Source of the DNA: DASSUW01 sp963844405
GTDB taxonomy: Bacteria > Actinomycetota > Thermoleophilia > Solirubrobacterales > Solirubrobacteraceae
Direction of reading: 5' to 3'
Length of the DNA: 64,000 bases
NCBI GenBank assembly: GCA_963844405.1
Contig: CAWJNZ010000007.1
Location: 1,116,001 to 1,180,000, forward strand
The notes under the pieces are model-generated. The model did no database searches. It was not told the origin of the DNA and saw only the letters and a list, made by a program, of their open reading frames with translations. Positions 9,439 to 18,500 of this stretch are shown here, piece after piece. The position numbers and the translations under genes are program-made. The first letter of the stretch is position 1. Each line of letters opens with the position of its first letter.

Positions 9439-9486
9439 CGCTGCGCTTGCCCGGCCGCCGGGGGGTGTGGGACGGTTGACCTGCGC

Positions 9487-11121
9487 ATGCCCGGCCGCTA
9501 CGCGCTGATCGTCGCCACCGACACCTACGAGGACCCGAAGCTCCGCCGGCTCAGGACCCCGGCGCTGGACGCCGAGTCGCTCGCCGGGGTGCTCCGCGAC
9601 GAGGCGATCGGCGGCTTCGCCGTCGACCTCTCGGTCAACGAGCCCGAGCACCGGCTGCGGCGGCGGATCGCCACGTTCTTCGGCGACCGGATGCGCGAGG
9701 ACCTCCTGCTCCTGCACTTCTCGTGCCACGGCGTGAAGGACGACAGCGGCCAGCTCTACTTCGCGGCCGCGGACACCGAGGTCGCGCAGCTCGACGCCTC
9801 CGCGGTCTCCGCCGAGTTCCTCAGCCGCCAGATGACCCGCAGCCGGTCGCAGAAGATCGTGGTCCTGCTCGACTGCTGCTACAGCGGCGCGATCGCGCGC
9901 GGGCTGCGCTTCCGCGGCGGGGACAAGATCGACGTCGACGAGAACCTGGGTGGGACGGGCCGGGTGATCATGACGGCGTCGAGCGCGATGGAGTACGCGT
10001 TCGAGGGCGACGAGCTGTCCGGCGAGGGGCAGCCCTCCGTCTTCACCAGCGCGGTGGTCAAAGGGCTTCAGACCGGCGAGGCGGACCGCGACCAGGACCA
10101 CCGGATCTCGATCCGGGAGCTCTACGAGTACGTCTGCGACGAGGTCCAGGAGATCACGCCGAACCAGCGACCCAACCTGCTCAGCCACCTCGAGGGCGAC
10201 CTCTACATCGCGCGCAGCTCGTACATCGCCCCGGTCGCCCCCGGCGAGCTCGCGCCTGAGTTGCGGGCGGCGCTCGAGAACGGGCTGCCGACCGTGCGCG
10301 AAGGCGCCGTGGCCGAGCTCGCCCGGCTGCTCGCGGGCAGCGAACGCGCGATGGCCGAGGCCGCGCGGCTCGCGTTGACCGACCTCGTCGACGACGACAG
10401 CCGCCGGGTCTCCCAGGCCGCGGAGCAGGCGCTCGTCGGGGACACCCTCCCCGTGGCTGCGGTGGCAACCGTTGAGCCGCCCGCCGAGCCACCTCCCCCC
10501 GCGGCACCCGCGCCGGAGCCGGCCCCCGCCGGCTCGAGGCCGGCGGCGTGGCTCGGCCCGTGGCTGGCGGCGGTCGGCGCGGCGCTGCTCGTACTCACCG
10601 TCCTCTGGCTCCCTGCCCGCGGGACCACCGGGGACAGCGTGCTGCTCGACGTCCTGCGGTGCGGCCTGCTCGGGGCCGCGATGGCGGCGGCGGTCGCGGC
10701 GGCGGCGCGCGCCAACCGGCGCGCCGTGGCGCTTGCCGCGCTCGTCGGCCTCGGCGCGGCCGCAACCGCGCCGCTCACGGGTGTCCAGGACGAGTCCGAG
10801 AAGCTCGTCCCGATCATCCAGTTCGCGCTGATCGGCGCGGCGACCGGGCTGGGCGCCGCGTTCGCGCTCGGGCGCAAGGCCGCCGCCCTCGTCGCGCTGG
10901 CGGGCCTCGCCGGCGGCGCGCTCGGCGGCGCGATCATGCTGACCACCGCCGGCCAGGACCTGTACTGGGTGATCTCCGGCAACTACTACGCGGCCGCGGA
11001 CGAGTACGACCCCTGGCGCACCCAGCTCGGGTTCGTCAAGTGGCTGTGGCCGCAGCTCGCCGCCTGCGCGGTCATCGCGCTCGCCGTCGTGCTCGCGCGA
11101 CGGAGCCGGGCCTCGGACTGA
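9487..11121 (+). CDS. caspase-like peptidase with HEAT-like linker and membrane C-terminus
   Basis: 544 residues. Residues 1-240 form a peptidase C14 (caspase/metacaspase-like) domain with the catalytic His at H81 (LLHFSCHG) and Cys at C131 (VVLLDCCYSG). Residues about 258-315 look like a short HEAT/armadillo-type alpha repeat (ENGLPTVREGAVAELARLLAG). A Pro/Ala-rich linker (PPAEPPPPAAPAPEPAPAG) leads into about four to five hydrophobic helices at the C-terminus. The predicted form is a membrane-anchored cytoplasmic protease. The promoter region contains GGTTGACC about 10 bp before the ATG. No obvious partner gene is adjacent. Bacterial caspase-like proteins are often signalling or defence effectors; that role here is not shown. 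Confidence 0.8.
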   Translation: MPGRYALIVATDTYEDPKLRRLRTPALDAESLAGVLRDEAIGGFAVDLSVNEPEHRLRRRIATFFGDRMREDLLLLHFSCHGVKDDSGQLYFAAADTEVAQLDASAVSAEFLSRQMTRSRSQKIVVLLDCCYSGAIARGLRFRGGDKIDVDENLGGTGRVIMTASSAMEYAFEGDELSGEGQPSVFTSAVVKGLQTGEADRDQDHRISIRELYEYVCDEVQEITPNQRPNLLSHLEGDLYIARSSYIAPVAPGELAPELRAALENGLPTVREGAVAELARLLAGSERAMAEAARLALTDLVDDDSRRVSQAAEQALVGDTLPVAAVATVEPPAEPPPPAAPAPEPAPAGSRPAAWLGPWLAAVGAALLVLTVLWLPARGTTGDSVLLDVLRCGLLGAAMAAAVAAAARANRRAVALAALVGLGAAATAPLTGVQDESEKLVPIIQFALIGAATGLGAAFALGRKAAALVALAGLAGGALGGAIMLTTAGQDLYWVISGNYYAAADEYDPWRTQLGFVKWLWPQLAACAVIALAVVLARRSRASD

Positions 11122-11140
11122 GGCCCGGCCCCATGCGATC

Positions 11141-12697
11141 TCAGAAGCCGGGCGGCACCTCGAGCTCGTGGTGCCCGCCGCCCGCGGAGGCGCCGCTGCC
11201 CGTCGAGCCGGCGGTCGCGGTCGACTCGAAGAGCCGCTTCGTCTGCGCCAGCGTGATCGTCGCGTGCGCCGCCGCGTCGCTCATCTGGTCGAGCGCCTCC
11301 AGGCTCAGGTTGCCGATGTCGTCGCAGCCGAGGTGGTAGCAGGGGTCGTACTGCTCCCCGGCCGTGCCGCCGTAGATCGCGGCCTGCTCCGCGGTCTTGA
11401 GCTCCTCCGCCCCGGTGAAGAGGCCGCCCGCCGGGATGCCGGCGCACAGGAACGGCCCGTAGTCGGAGCGGCCGCTGAACTCGGTCGGCTCGAACGCCAG
11501 CCCCTCGCCGGCGAAGTAGTCATTGAACAGCTGCTCGATCTCCGCCGACCCGGCCGGGGCTCCGCACTCGGGCGGCGGGGAGTCGGACAGGTCGCCGTCG
11601 TACACGAACCGCACGAAGTTGGGCGAGCCGACCATGTCGAAGTTCAGCATCGCCACGATCTTCTCGCGCTCGGACTCCGGCAGGCTGTCGACGTAGGCCT
11701 CCGAGCCGAGCAGGCCGTGCTCCTCGGCGCCGAACCAGATGAAGCGGATCTTGTTGCGCGGCTTGACCTTGCGCAGCTGCTCCGCGATCTCGAGGATCGC
11801 CGCCGAGCCGGAGCCGTTGTCGTTGATGCCCGGGCCCACGCCGACGCTGTCGAGGTGCGCGCCGACGACGATGACGTTGTCCGGGTCGCCCTCGGGCGTC
11901 TCCGCGATCACGTTCGACGTCGGGTACGTCCCCGGCCGCCAGTCGACCTTCAGCCGGGCGGTGAGCCCGGTGGCGCCCTTCTCGACGCCGTTCGCCAGCG
12001 CCACCGCGGTGTCCCACGTGGAGGCCACGGACGGAATCGAGATACCGGTCACGTTGATCCAGATCGGCCCGTCCACGTCGAAGAAGACGATCGCGCTCGC
12101 GCCAAGCTGCTGCGCGCCGAAGAACTTCGTCCCCAGGGAGCACGCCTCGCTGTACTGGAGCAGCACGATCGCGCCCTGCGGCATCCCGGCGTAGTCCGCG
12201 CCCTGACAACCGCTCGTGTTGCTCGCCGCGGTCGCCGGGTCGAGGTCGAGGTCGGCCGCCCACACGGGCCTCGTGATGTCGCCGGACGGGGACGCGTACA
12301 TCGAGCCGAAGTCGCCCCCGAACAGGGCGCCGGCGATGCCGGGCACGAACGCACGCGCCGGGCCGCCGGACGTGACGCTCAGCACGGGAGCCGAGTAGTC
12401 GGCGAGCAGGTCGAGCTCGTACTCGAACTCGTGCTGGCTGACCTCGAGGCCGGCCGCCTCGGCCGTTTCGGCCACGTACCGCGCCGACGCGTCGTAGCCG
12501 GGCGCGCCGGAGAGGCGGTTGCCTCCGGCGAAGTCGGCGATGTCCTGGAACGCGTTCTCGTGCTCCAGGATCCCGGCCACCGTCACCGCCTGCCGGAGCT
12601 TCTTGGACGTGTTGTTGGTGCTGTGCTCGCGATCGGCCCAAGCAGGCGCTGCGAACGTCAAGGCGCCGGCGACCGCCAACGCGAGGACTCTCCTCAT
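11141..12697 (-). CDS. secreted M28-family zinc aminopeptidase with PA domain
   Basis: 518 residues with a signal peptide (MRRVLALAVAGALTFAAPAWA). A protease-associated (PA) insert lies around residues 130-250. The M28 catalytic core follows: VVGAHLDSV (first Zn His), GINDNGSG (bridging Asp), WFGAEEHGLLGS (catalytic Glu and Zn Glu), MLNFDMVGSPN (Zn Asp) and YHLGCDDIGN (last Zn His). The C-terminus is Gly/Ser/His-rich. The start is set by a strong GGAGGGGGAG ribosome-binding site upstream of ATG 12697; longer in-frame readings lack this. It is divergent from the Ppx/GppA gene (110-bp gap). The role is extracellular peptide breakdown. Confidence 0.88.
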   Translation of the reverse strand: MRRVLALAVAGALTFAAPAWADREHSTNNTSKKLRQAVTVAGILEHENAFQDIADFAGGNRLSGAPGYDASARYVAETAEAAGLEVSQHEFEYELDLLADYSAPVLSVTSGGPARAFVPGIAGALFGGDFGSMYASPSGDITRPVWAADLDLDPATAASNTSGCQGADYAGMPQGAIVLLQYSEACSLGTKFFGAQQLGASAIVFFDVDGPIWINVTGISIPSVASTWDTAVALANGVEKGATGLTARLKVDWRPGTYPTSNVIAETPEGDPDNVIVVGAHLDSVGVGPGINDNGSGSAAILEIAEQLRKVKPRNKIRFIWFGAEEHGLLGSEAYVDSLPESEREKIVAMLNFDMVGSPNFVRFVYDGDLSDSPPPECGAPAGSAEIEQLFNDYFAGEGLAFEPTEFSGRSDYGPFLCAGIPAGGLFTGAEELKTAEQAAIYGGTAGEQYDPCYHLGCDDIGNLSLEALDQMSDAAAHATITLAQTKRLFESTATAGSTGSGASAGGGHHELEVPPGF

Positions 12698-12807
12698 CGA
12701 CTCCCCCTCCGCGTTTTCGCCGCAAGCTGTCTGCGGCGCGATCTGCGCACCCTCCCGAAAGCACACGGTCGCGTCAAGCCGTCCGGCGGGTAGCCTCCCG
12801 CTCTGCC

Positions 12808-14340
12808 ATGACGCCCGAGACCGAACGGCAGCTCGCGGTCATCGACCTCGGGTCCAACTCCTTCCGGCTGGTGGTCTTCACGTGGGTGGAGGACTCCTGG
12901 TTCCGGCTCTCGGACGAGATCCACCAGGCCGTCCGCATCGGCGAAGGCCTCGAGGAGACCGGCAGGCTGGCGCCGGAGCCGATGGAGCGCGCGCTCGAGA
13001 CCGTCGAGCTGTACGCGCACTTCTGCCGGGCGACGGGCATAGACGACGTCCTCGCCGTCGCCACCTCGGCGATCCGCGATGCGAGCAACCGCGACGAGTT
13101 CCTCGAGCGCGCGGCGCTCGACGTGCGCGTGCTGTCGAGCGAGGAGGAGGCGTTCTACGGCTACCTCGCCGCCGTCAACTCGACGACGCTGAGCGACGGG
13201 GTCGCGCTCGACATCGGCGGCGGCTCGATGCAGCTCACGCGCGTGGAGGACCGCCGGGCGAAGGACATGCGGTCGTGGCCCTTCGGCGCAGTCCGCATGA
13301 CCGAGCGCTTCCTCGCCCGCGAGACCGTCAAGCCCAAACATCTCAAGGCGCTCCGCGAGCACGTCGGCGCGGCGCTCGCCGAGGTCCCGTGGCTCGAAGG
13401 CGACTTCGCCGGCATCGGCGGCGCCGTCCGCAACCTCGCCGCCGCGGCCGAGCTGCGCCAGGACATGCCCTCGTTCGGCGTCCAGGGCTTCCCGCTGCGC
13501 AAGAAGATCCTCGACGAGATGGTCGACGACTTCGCGGGGATGACGCCGGCGGAGCGCGCGAAGGTGCCGGGCATCAAGCCGGAGCGCGGCGATCTCATCC
13601 TCGCGAGCGCGATGGTGCTCCAGTGCGTGATGGAGGCGGGCGGGTTCGACTGCATGGAGGTCAGCGAGGCCGGCCTGCGCGAGGGCGTCTTCCTCAGCCG
13701 GCTGCTCGGCCACCGCGACCCGCCGCTGTTCAACGACGTCCGCCGCGCGTCGGTCCGCAACCTGGCCGCCGAGTACGGTCACCTGACGCGGCACACCGAG
13801 CACGTCGCGAAGCTCGCCCTCGCCATGTGGGACGAGCTGGCCGGCGACGATCCGGCCGAGCGCGAGCTCCTCTGGGCGGCCGCGATGCTGCACGACATCG
13901 GCACGGCGGTCGACTACGACGACCACCACAAGCACTCCCGCTACCTGATCCTCAACGCGGGGCTGCCCGGCTTCTCACCGCGCGAGGCCGCGCTGATCGG
14001 ACAGATGGCGCGCTACCACCGCAAGGGCGTGCCGACGCTCGGCCAGTTCAGCCCGCTCGCCCGCAAGGGCGACGACGACCTGCTGAGCCGCTGCGCCGCC
14101 GTCCTCCGCCTGGCCGAGCAGCTCGAGCGCTCGCGCGACCAGGCGGTCGACCGCGTCGACGTGCGCGTCGAGGACGGGCGCGTAGAGCTGCTGCTCGAGG
14201 CGCACGAGGACGTGTCGATCGCCCGCTGGGCGGCCCAGAAGGAGCAGGAGATCTTCCGGCGGGCGTTCGGGCGCGACCTGGAGGTCAGCGAGGCCCGGGC
14301 GTCTCGGAAGGCGACACGGTCACCAGCTCGCGCTCGCTGA
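12808..14340 (+). CDS. Ppx/GppA exopolyphosphatase/guanosine pentaphosphatase with HD domain
   Basis: 510 residues. The actin-like Ppx/GppA domain (residues 1-300) shows VIDLGSNSFRLVV, ATSAIRDASN, SSEEEAFYGYLA, ALDIGGGSMQL and GIGGAVRNLA. A C-terminal HD-type domain has AAMLHDIGTAVDYDDHHKHS and IGQMARYHRKG. This is the long Ppx form acting on polyphosphate or pppGpp. The length is typical of the HD-containing class. The next gene is convergent and overlaps its 3' end by 56 bases. Confidence 0.88.
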   Translation: MTPETERQLAVIDLGSNSFRLVVFTWVEDSWFRLSDEIHQAVRIGEGLEETGRLAPEPMERALETVELYAHFCRATGIDDVLAVATSAIRDASNRDEFLERAALDVRVLSSEEEAFYGYLAAVNSTTLSDGVALDIGGGSMQLTRVEDRRAKDMRSWPFGAVRMTERFLARETVKPKHLKALREHVGAALAEVPWLEGDFAGIGGAVRNLAAAAELRQDMPSFGVQGFPLRKKILDEMVDDFAGMTPAERAKVPGIKPERGDLILASAMVLQCVMEAGGFDCMEVSEAGLREGVFLSRLLGHRDPPLFNDVRRASVRNLAAEYGHLTRHTEHVAKLALAMWDELAGDDPAERELLWAAAMLHDIGTAVDYDDHHKHSRYLILNAGLPGFSPREAALIGQMARYHRKGVPTLGQFSPLARKGDDDLLSRCAAVLRLAEQLERSRDQAVDRVDVRVEDGRVELLLEAHEDVSIARWAAQKEQEIFRRAFGRDLEVSEARASRKATRSPARAR

Positions 14341-14611
14341 CCGCCTCGACGACCTCCTCCTCTGCCTCCTCGCGGCTGCCGTCAGGCTCGGCGTCGCAGG
14401 TCACGCGCATGAGGCCCGTGGAGACCTTCTCGTCGCCGACGACGATCAGGCCGCAGATGACGTCGCCCTCCTCCCAGCCGATCCGCTCGAGGTCGAACCA
14501 GGAGAGGTGCACGCGGTTGGCCTTGCCGCCCCACGGGCACGAGTTGTCGTGGACCTCCCTCGCCTTGCAGACGGCCTGCATGTTCTTGGCGGAGGCATCC
14601 AGATTGGGCAC
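14285..14611 (-). CDS. small acidic conserved-looking protein, function unknown
   Basis: About 108 residues from GTG 14611 (VPNLDASAKNMQAVCKAREV), with a GGAGGG motif about 11 bases upstream. Notable pieces are KAREVHDNSCPWGGKANRVH, WFDLERIGWEEGDVICGLIVVGDEK and an acidic C-terminal stretch (EPDGSREEAEEEVVEAVSERE). Three Cys occur in the N-terminal two-thirds. I do not recognise the family. The 3' end overlaps the Ppx/GppA gene by 56 bases tail-to-tail, which is long for real neighbours, so the C-terminal part or the gene itself is less certain. It is divergent from the NUDIX gene (25-bp gap). Confidence 0.55.
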   Translation of the reverse strand: MPNLDASAKNMQAVCKAREVHDNSCPWGGKANRVHLSWFDLERIGWEEGDVICGLIVVGDEKVSTGLMRVTCDAEPDGSREEAEEEVVEAVSERELVTVSPSETPGPR

Positions 14612-14636
14612 GAGCCAAGGGTACCCTCCTCGTTCG

Positions 14637-15281
14637 GTGAGCTTCCCGCCCGGCATCCTCGCGCGTGGACCGTGGCAGAGCGGTCAGATCGCCGTCCGCT
14701 GGCGGGAGGACGCGTTCGAGCCCGAACCCGAGCAGAGCGCCGAGGCCGACCGCGCGATCGCCGAGCTGGAGGACCGCGGCTCGCCCTCGCACGACGGCTT
14801 CGCGGCGCGGCTGTGCGCGTTCGACGCCGACGACGCGGGCCTGCGGCTCGAGCTGCAGCCGATGCGCTGGTCGCTGCGGCTGAGCGACAACGCGTCCGCC
14901 TCGCTGTCGGTCCTGTGCGTGACGCGCGACGCCGAGGGCCGCTGGCTGGCCGGCCGCCGCGCGCCGTGGGTGGCGTCCTGGGCCGGGCGCTGGGCGCTCG
15001 GCGCCGGCGGCTCGGTCGAGGTCGGCGAGGACCCGGTGCGGACGCTCACGCGCGAGCTCGAGGAGGAGTGGAGCGTGAAGGCCGAGCGGCTGGTGATCGA
15101 GGCGCTGGTCTCGCTGCCGAGCGGCCTCGTCATGCTCGTCGGCCAGGCGTGGCTCCGGGAGGGCGCCGAGGTCGAGCGCGACGCCGAGCACGACGCCCAC
15201 GCCTGGTGGCCGCCGGAGCCCGCCGAGTGGCCCGACGAGGCCGACCCGGTGCTGCGCCACATGGCGACGCTGCTCTCGTGA
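14637..15281 (+). CDS. NUDIX hydrolase
   Basis: About 214 residues. The Nudix box reads GSVEVGEDPVRTLTRELEEE and keeps the REuxEE metal-binding core. The usual Gly after it is Ser. Residues before about 80 form an N-terminal extension (GQIAVRWREDAFEPEPEQS). The substrate cannot be told; the family cleaves nucleoside diphosphates linked to another moiety. GTG 14637 is the first usable start; the upstream frame is antisense to the neighbouring small gene. It overlaps the next gene by GTGA. Confidence 0.78.
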   Translation: MSFPPGILARGPWQSGQIAVRWREDAFEPEPEQSAEADRAIAELEDRGSPSHDGFAARLCAFDADDAGLRLELQPMRWSLRLSDNASASLSVLCVTRDAEGRWLAGRRAPWVASWAGRWALGAGGSVEVGEDPVRTLTRELEEEWSVKAERLVIEALVSLPSGLVMLVGQAWLREGAEVERDAEHDAHAWWPPEPAEWPDEADPVLRHMATLLS

Positions 15282-15589
15282 TCACCTTCACCCGCCTCAA
15301 GTACCTCTCGTTCGCGCACTCGGCGATCTACCTGGCCCTGCTCACCCTCTGGCTGACGGACGGACCCGACGGCGTGCGGACGATCCTGGGGTGGGCGCAC
15401 GGCATCGGCTGGATCGTCATGTCGCTGCTGTGCCTGACCGCGGTCCGGTTGCGAGTGATCCCGCTGTGGCTGGCCGTCATGGTCGCCGTCGTGGGCGGGA
15501 TCGGGCCGTTCGCGGGGAGCATCTCCTTCGTCGTGTGTGAGAGGCGCGCTGCAGCGGCAGAAGGCGCTTTCGAACGCGGTATGGTCTAA
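15278..15589 (+). CDS. small membrane protein, DUF3817-like
   Basis: 103 residues from a GTG that overlaps the NUDIX stop (GTGA). Three hydrophobic helices are visible (SAIYLALLTLWL, GIGWIVMSLLCL, PLWLAVMVAVVGGIGPFAG), with the HG pair in GWAHGIGW and a final CERR, which resembles the DUF3817 integral membrane family. The function is unknown. The following kgd ATG is only 8 bp away, so it may be in the same transcript as kgd. Confidence 0.65.
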   Translation: MITFTRLKYLSFAHSAIYLALLTLWLTDGPDGVRTILGWAHGIGWIVMSLLCLTAVRLRVIPLWLAVMVAVVGGIGPFAGSISFVVCERRAAAAEGAFERGMV

Positions 15590-15597
15590 AGCCAGCG

Positions 15598-18500
15598 ATG
15601 GCGGTCAACACGACGGTGGAAGTGACCATGCCAGCGATGGGTGACTCGGTCTCCGAGGGCACGATCCTGGAATGGCACAAGCAGGAAGGCGATCAGGTCT
15701 CTGAAGACGAGGTCCTGGTCGAGGTCTCCACCGACAAGGTCGACGCCGAGGTGCCCGCGCCGACCACCGGGACCGTGGTCAAGATCCATGCCGCCGAGGG
15801 CGACACGATCTCGGTCGGCGCCGTGCTCGCGGAGATTTCTCCCGGGGCGACGACGAGGAGGCGCGAAGCGCCGGTCACGGGCGCCCGGATGGCGACCGTG
15901 CCCGATCAGACCGCCGGGTCCGGACGACCCGCGGAGCACTTCCACCCTCGAGATCACGATGCCGGCTATGGGCGAGTCCGTCAGCGAGGGCACGATCCTC
16001 GAGTGGGCCAAGCAGCCCGGCGACCAGGTCTCCGAGGACGAGACGATCGTCGAGATCTCGACCGACAAGGTGGATGCCGAGGTGCCGGCGCCGGCGTCGG
16101 GCACGATCGAGGAGATCCTCGCGCAGGCGGGCGACACGGTGACCGTCGGCCAGGTCATCGCTCGGATGACGACCTCGAACGGCGCCACGGCACCAGCGCC
16201 GACCGCAGCACCACGGCCGCAGGCCGGCGCCCCGCCGCGGATCCCGGACGAGGTCAAGGTCACGCCCGTGGCCGCCCGGATGGCGGACGCCCTGGGCATC
16301 GACCTCTCCAAGGTCAAGGGCTCGGGACCGGCGGGCCGGATCTCGAAGGCCGACGTGCTCGCCGCCGAGAACGGCGCCCCCACGGCGCCCGCCGAGGCCA
16401 AGCTGCTCAAGGGCGCGAGCGCGATGCTCGCGCGGTACATGGACGAGTCGCGCTCGATCCCGACCGCGACCTCCTTCCGCACGTTCACCGTCACCGCCCT
16501 CGACGCGCGGCGCAAGCAGCTCAAGGAGGCCGGCCAGCGCGTCTCCTTCACGCACCTGATCGCCTACGCCGTCGCCCGCGCCGCCACCGAGCAGATGCCG
16601 GTCATGGCCCGCGCCTTCGAGGAGGTCGACGGCAAGCCGCACGTGCTCGACCCCGGCGCCGTCAACCTCGGCATCGCCGTCGACATCGAGCGCAAGGACG
16701 GCGGGCGCACGCTGATGGTGCCGGTCATCCGCGACGCCGGGCGCCTCTCCTTCCCGGAGTTCCTCGACGCCTTCAACGACCTCATCACGCGGGCGCGCGA
16801 GAACGCGCTGACCGCCGACGACCTCCAGGGCGCCAACCTCTCGCTCACCAACCCCGGCGGCATCGGGACCATCGCCTCGGTCCCGCGGCTGATGAAGGGC
16901 CAGGGCACGATCGTCGCCACCGGGGCGATCGGCTTCCCGCCGGGCATGGCGAACGTCGCCGGCGCCGAGAAGGTGATGACGATGACGTCGACGTACGACC
17001 ATCGCATCATCCAGGGCGCCGAGTCGGGCCAGTTCCTCCAGGTCGTCGAGCAGTACCTGCAGGGCGAGCACGGCTTCTACGAGCAGGTCTTCCAGGACCT
17101 CGGAGCCCAGCTCGGCCCGGCCCCGGCAGCGCCGGCCGTCAAGACGGTCGCGGCCGCGCCCGCGGAGGCGCCGGCGGCGGCGCCGGCCGAGGCCCCGAGC
17201 GAGCAGCTGCTGCAGGCCGTCCAGGCCGCCACCTCGCTGATCAAGGCGCACCGCACGCACGGCCACCTCGCCGCCCGGCTCGACCCGCTCGGGTCCGAGC
17301 CGGAGGGCGACCCGGCGCTCGACCCGGAGCCGCTGGGGCTGACCGACGACATCATGCAGCAGATCCCGGCCAAGATCCTGCGCACCTACGTGCCGGGCGC
17401 CACGCTGGCCGACGCGCTGCCGCACCTGCGCGACACCTACTGCAGCACGATCGCCTACGAGATCGAGCACATCTCCTCGCACCGCCAGCGCATGTGGCTG
17501 CGCGAGAAGATCGAATCGGGCGCCTTCCGCGCGCCGCTGAGCGACGACGAGAAGCGCAAGCTGCTGCGCCGCCTGACCCAGGTCGACTCGCTCGAGCGCT
17601 TCATGCACAAGGCCTACCTGGGCCAGAAGCAGTTCTCGATCGAGGGCCTGGACATGACCGTCCCGATGCTCGACGAGATGATCCAGCTGGCGGCCACCGC
17701 CGGGGCGCGCGAGGTCGTGCTCGGCATGGCCCACCGCGGCCGCCTCAACGTGCTCGCCCACAACCTCGGCCGCGCCTACGAGACGATCTTCCGCGAGTTC
17801 GAGGGCGCGAGCTCGATCGAGGCGGTCACCACGATCCCGCAGGGCGGCACCGGCGACGTCAAGTACCACCACGGCGCGCAGGGCACCTACCAGCTCGAGA
17901 ACGACGGCTCGATCATCGTCCGGCTGGAGTCCAACCCCAGCCACCTCGAGTACGTCTCGCCGGTGGTCGAGGGCGCCACGCGCGCGGTGCAGACCTCGCG
18001 CACCGGCCCGCACGCGTCGCTCGACACCAACGCGGCGATCCCGATCATCCTGCACGGCGACGCCGCGCTGCCCGGCCAGGGCGTGGTGTCGGAGACCCTG
18101 AACCTGCAGGCGCTCGACGGCTACACCGTCGGCGGCACGCTCCACATCATCCAGAACAACCAGGTCGGCTTCACGACCGACCCGGACGACTCGCGGTCGA
18201 CGCGGTGGGCGTCGGATATCGCGAAGGGCTTCGACGTCCCGATCATCCACGTCAACGCCGACGACGTGGAGGCCTGCGTCTCCGCCGTCCGCCTGGCCTT
18301 CGCCTTCCGCCAGGAATTCGGCCACGACGTGATGCTCGACCTCATCGGCTACCGCCGCTTCGGCCACAACGAGGCCGACGAGCCGGCCTACACGCAGCCC
18401 GAGATGGCGGCGATCATCAAGAAGAAGACGCCGGTGCGCGACCTCTTCGCCGCCCAGCTCGTGGAGCAGGGCGTGATGACTCAGGAGGAGGCCGAAGGCG

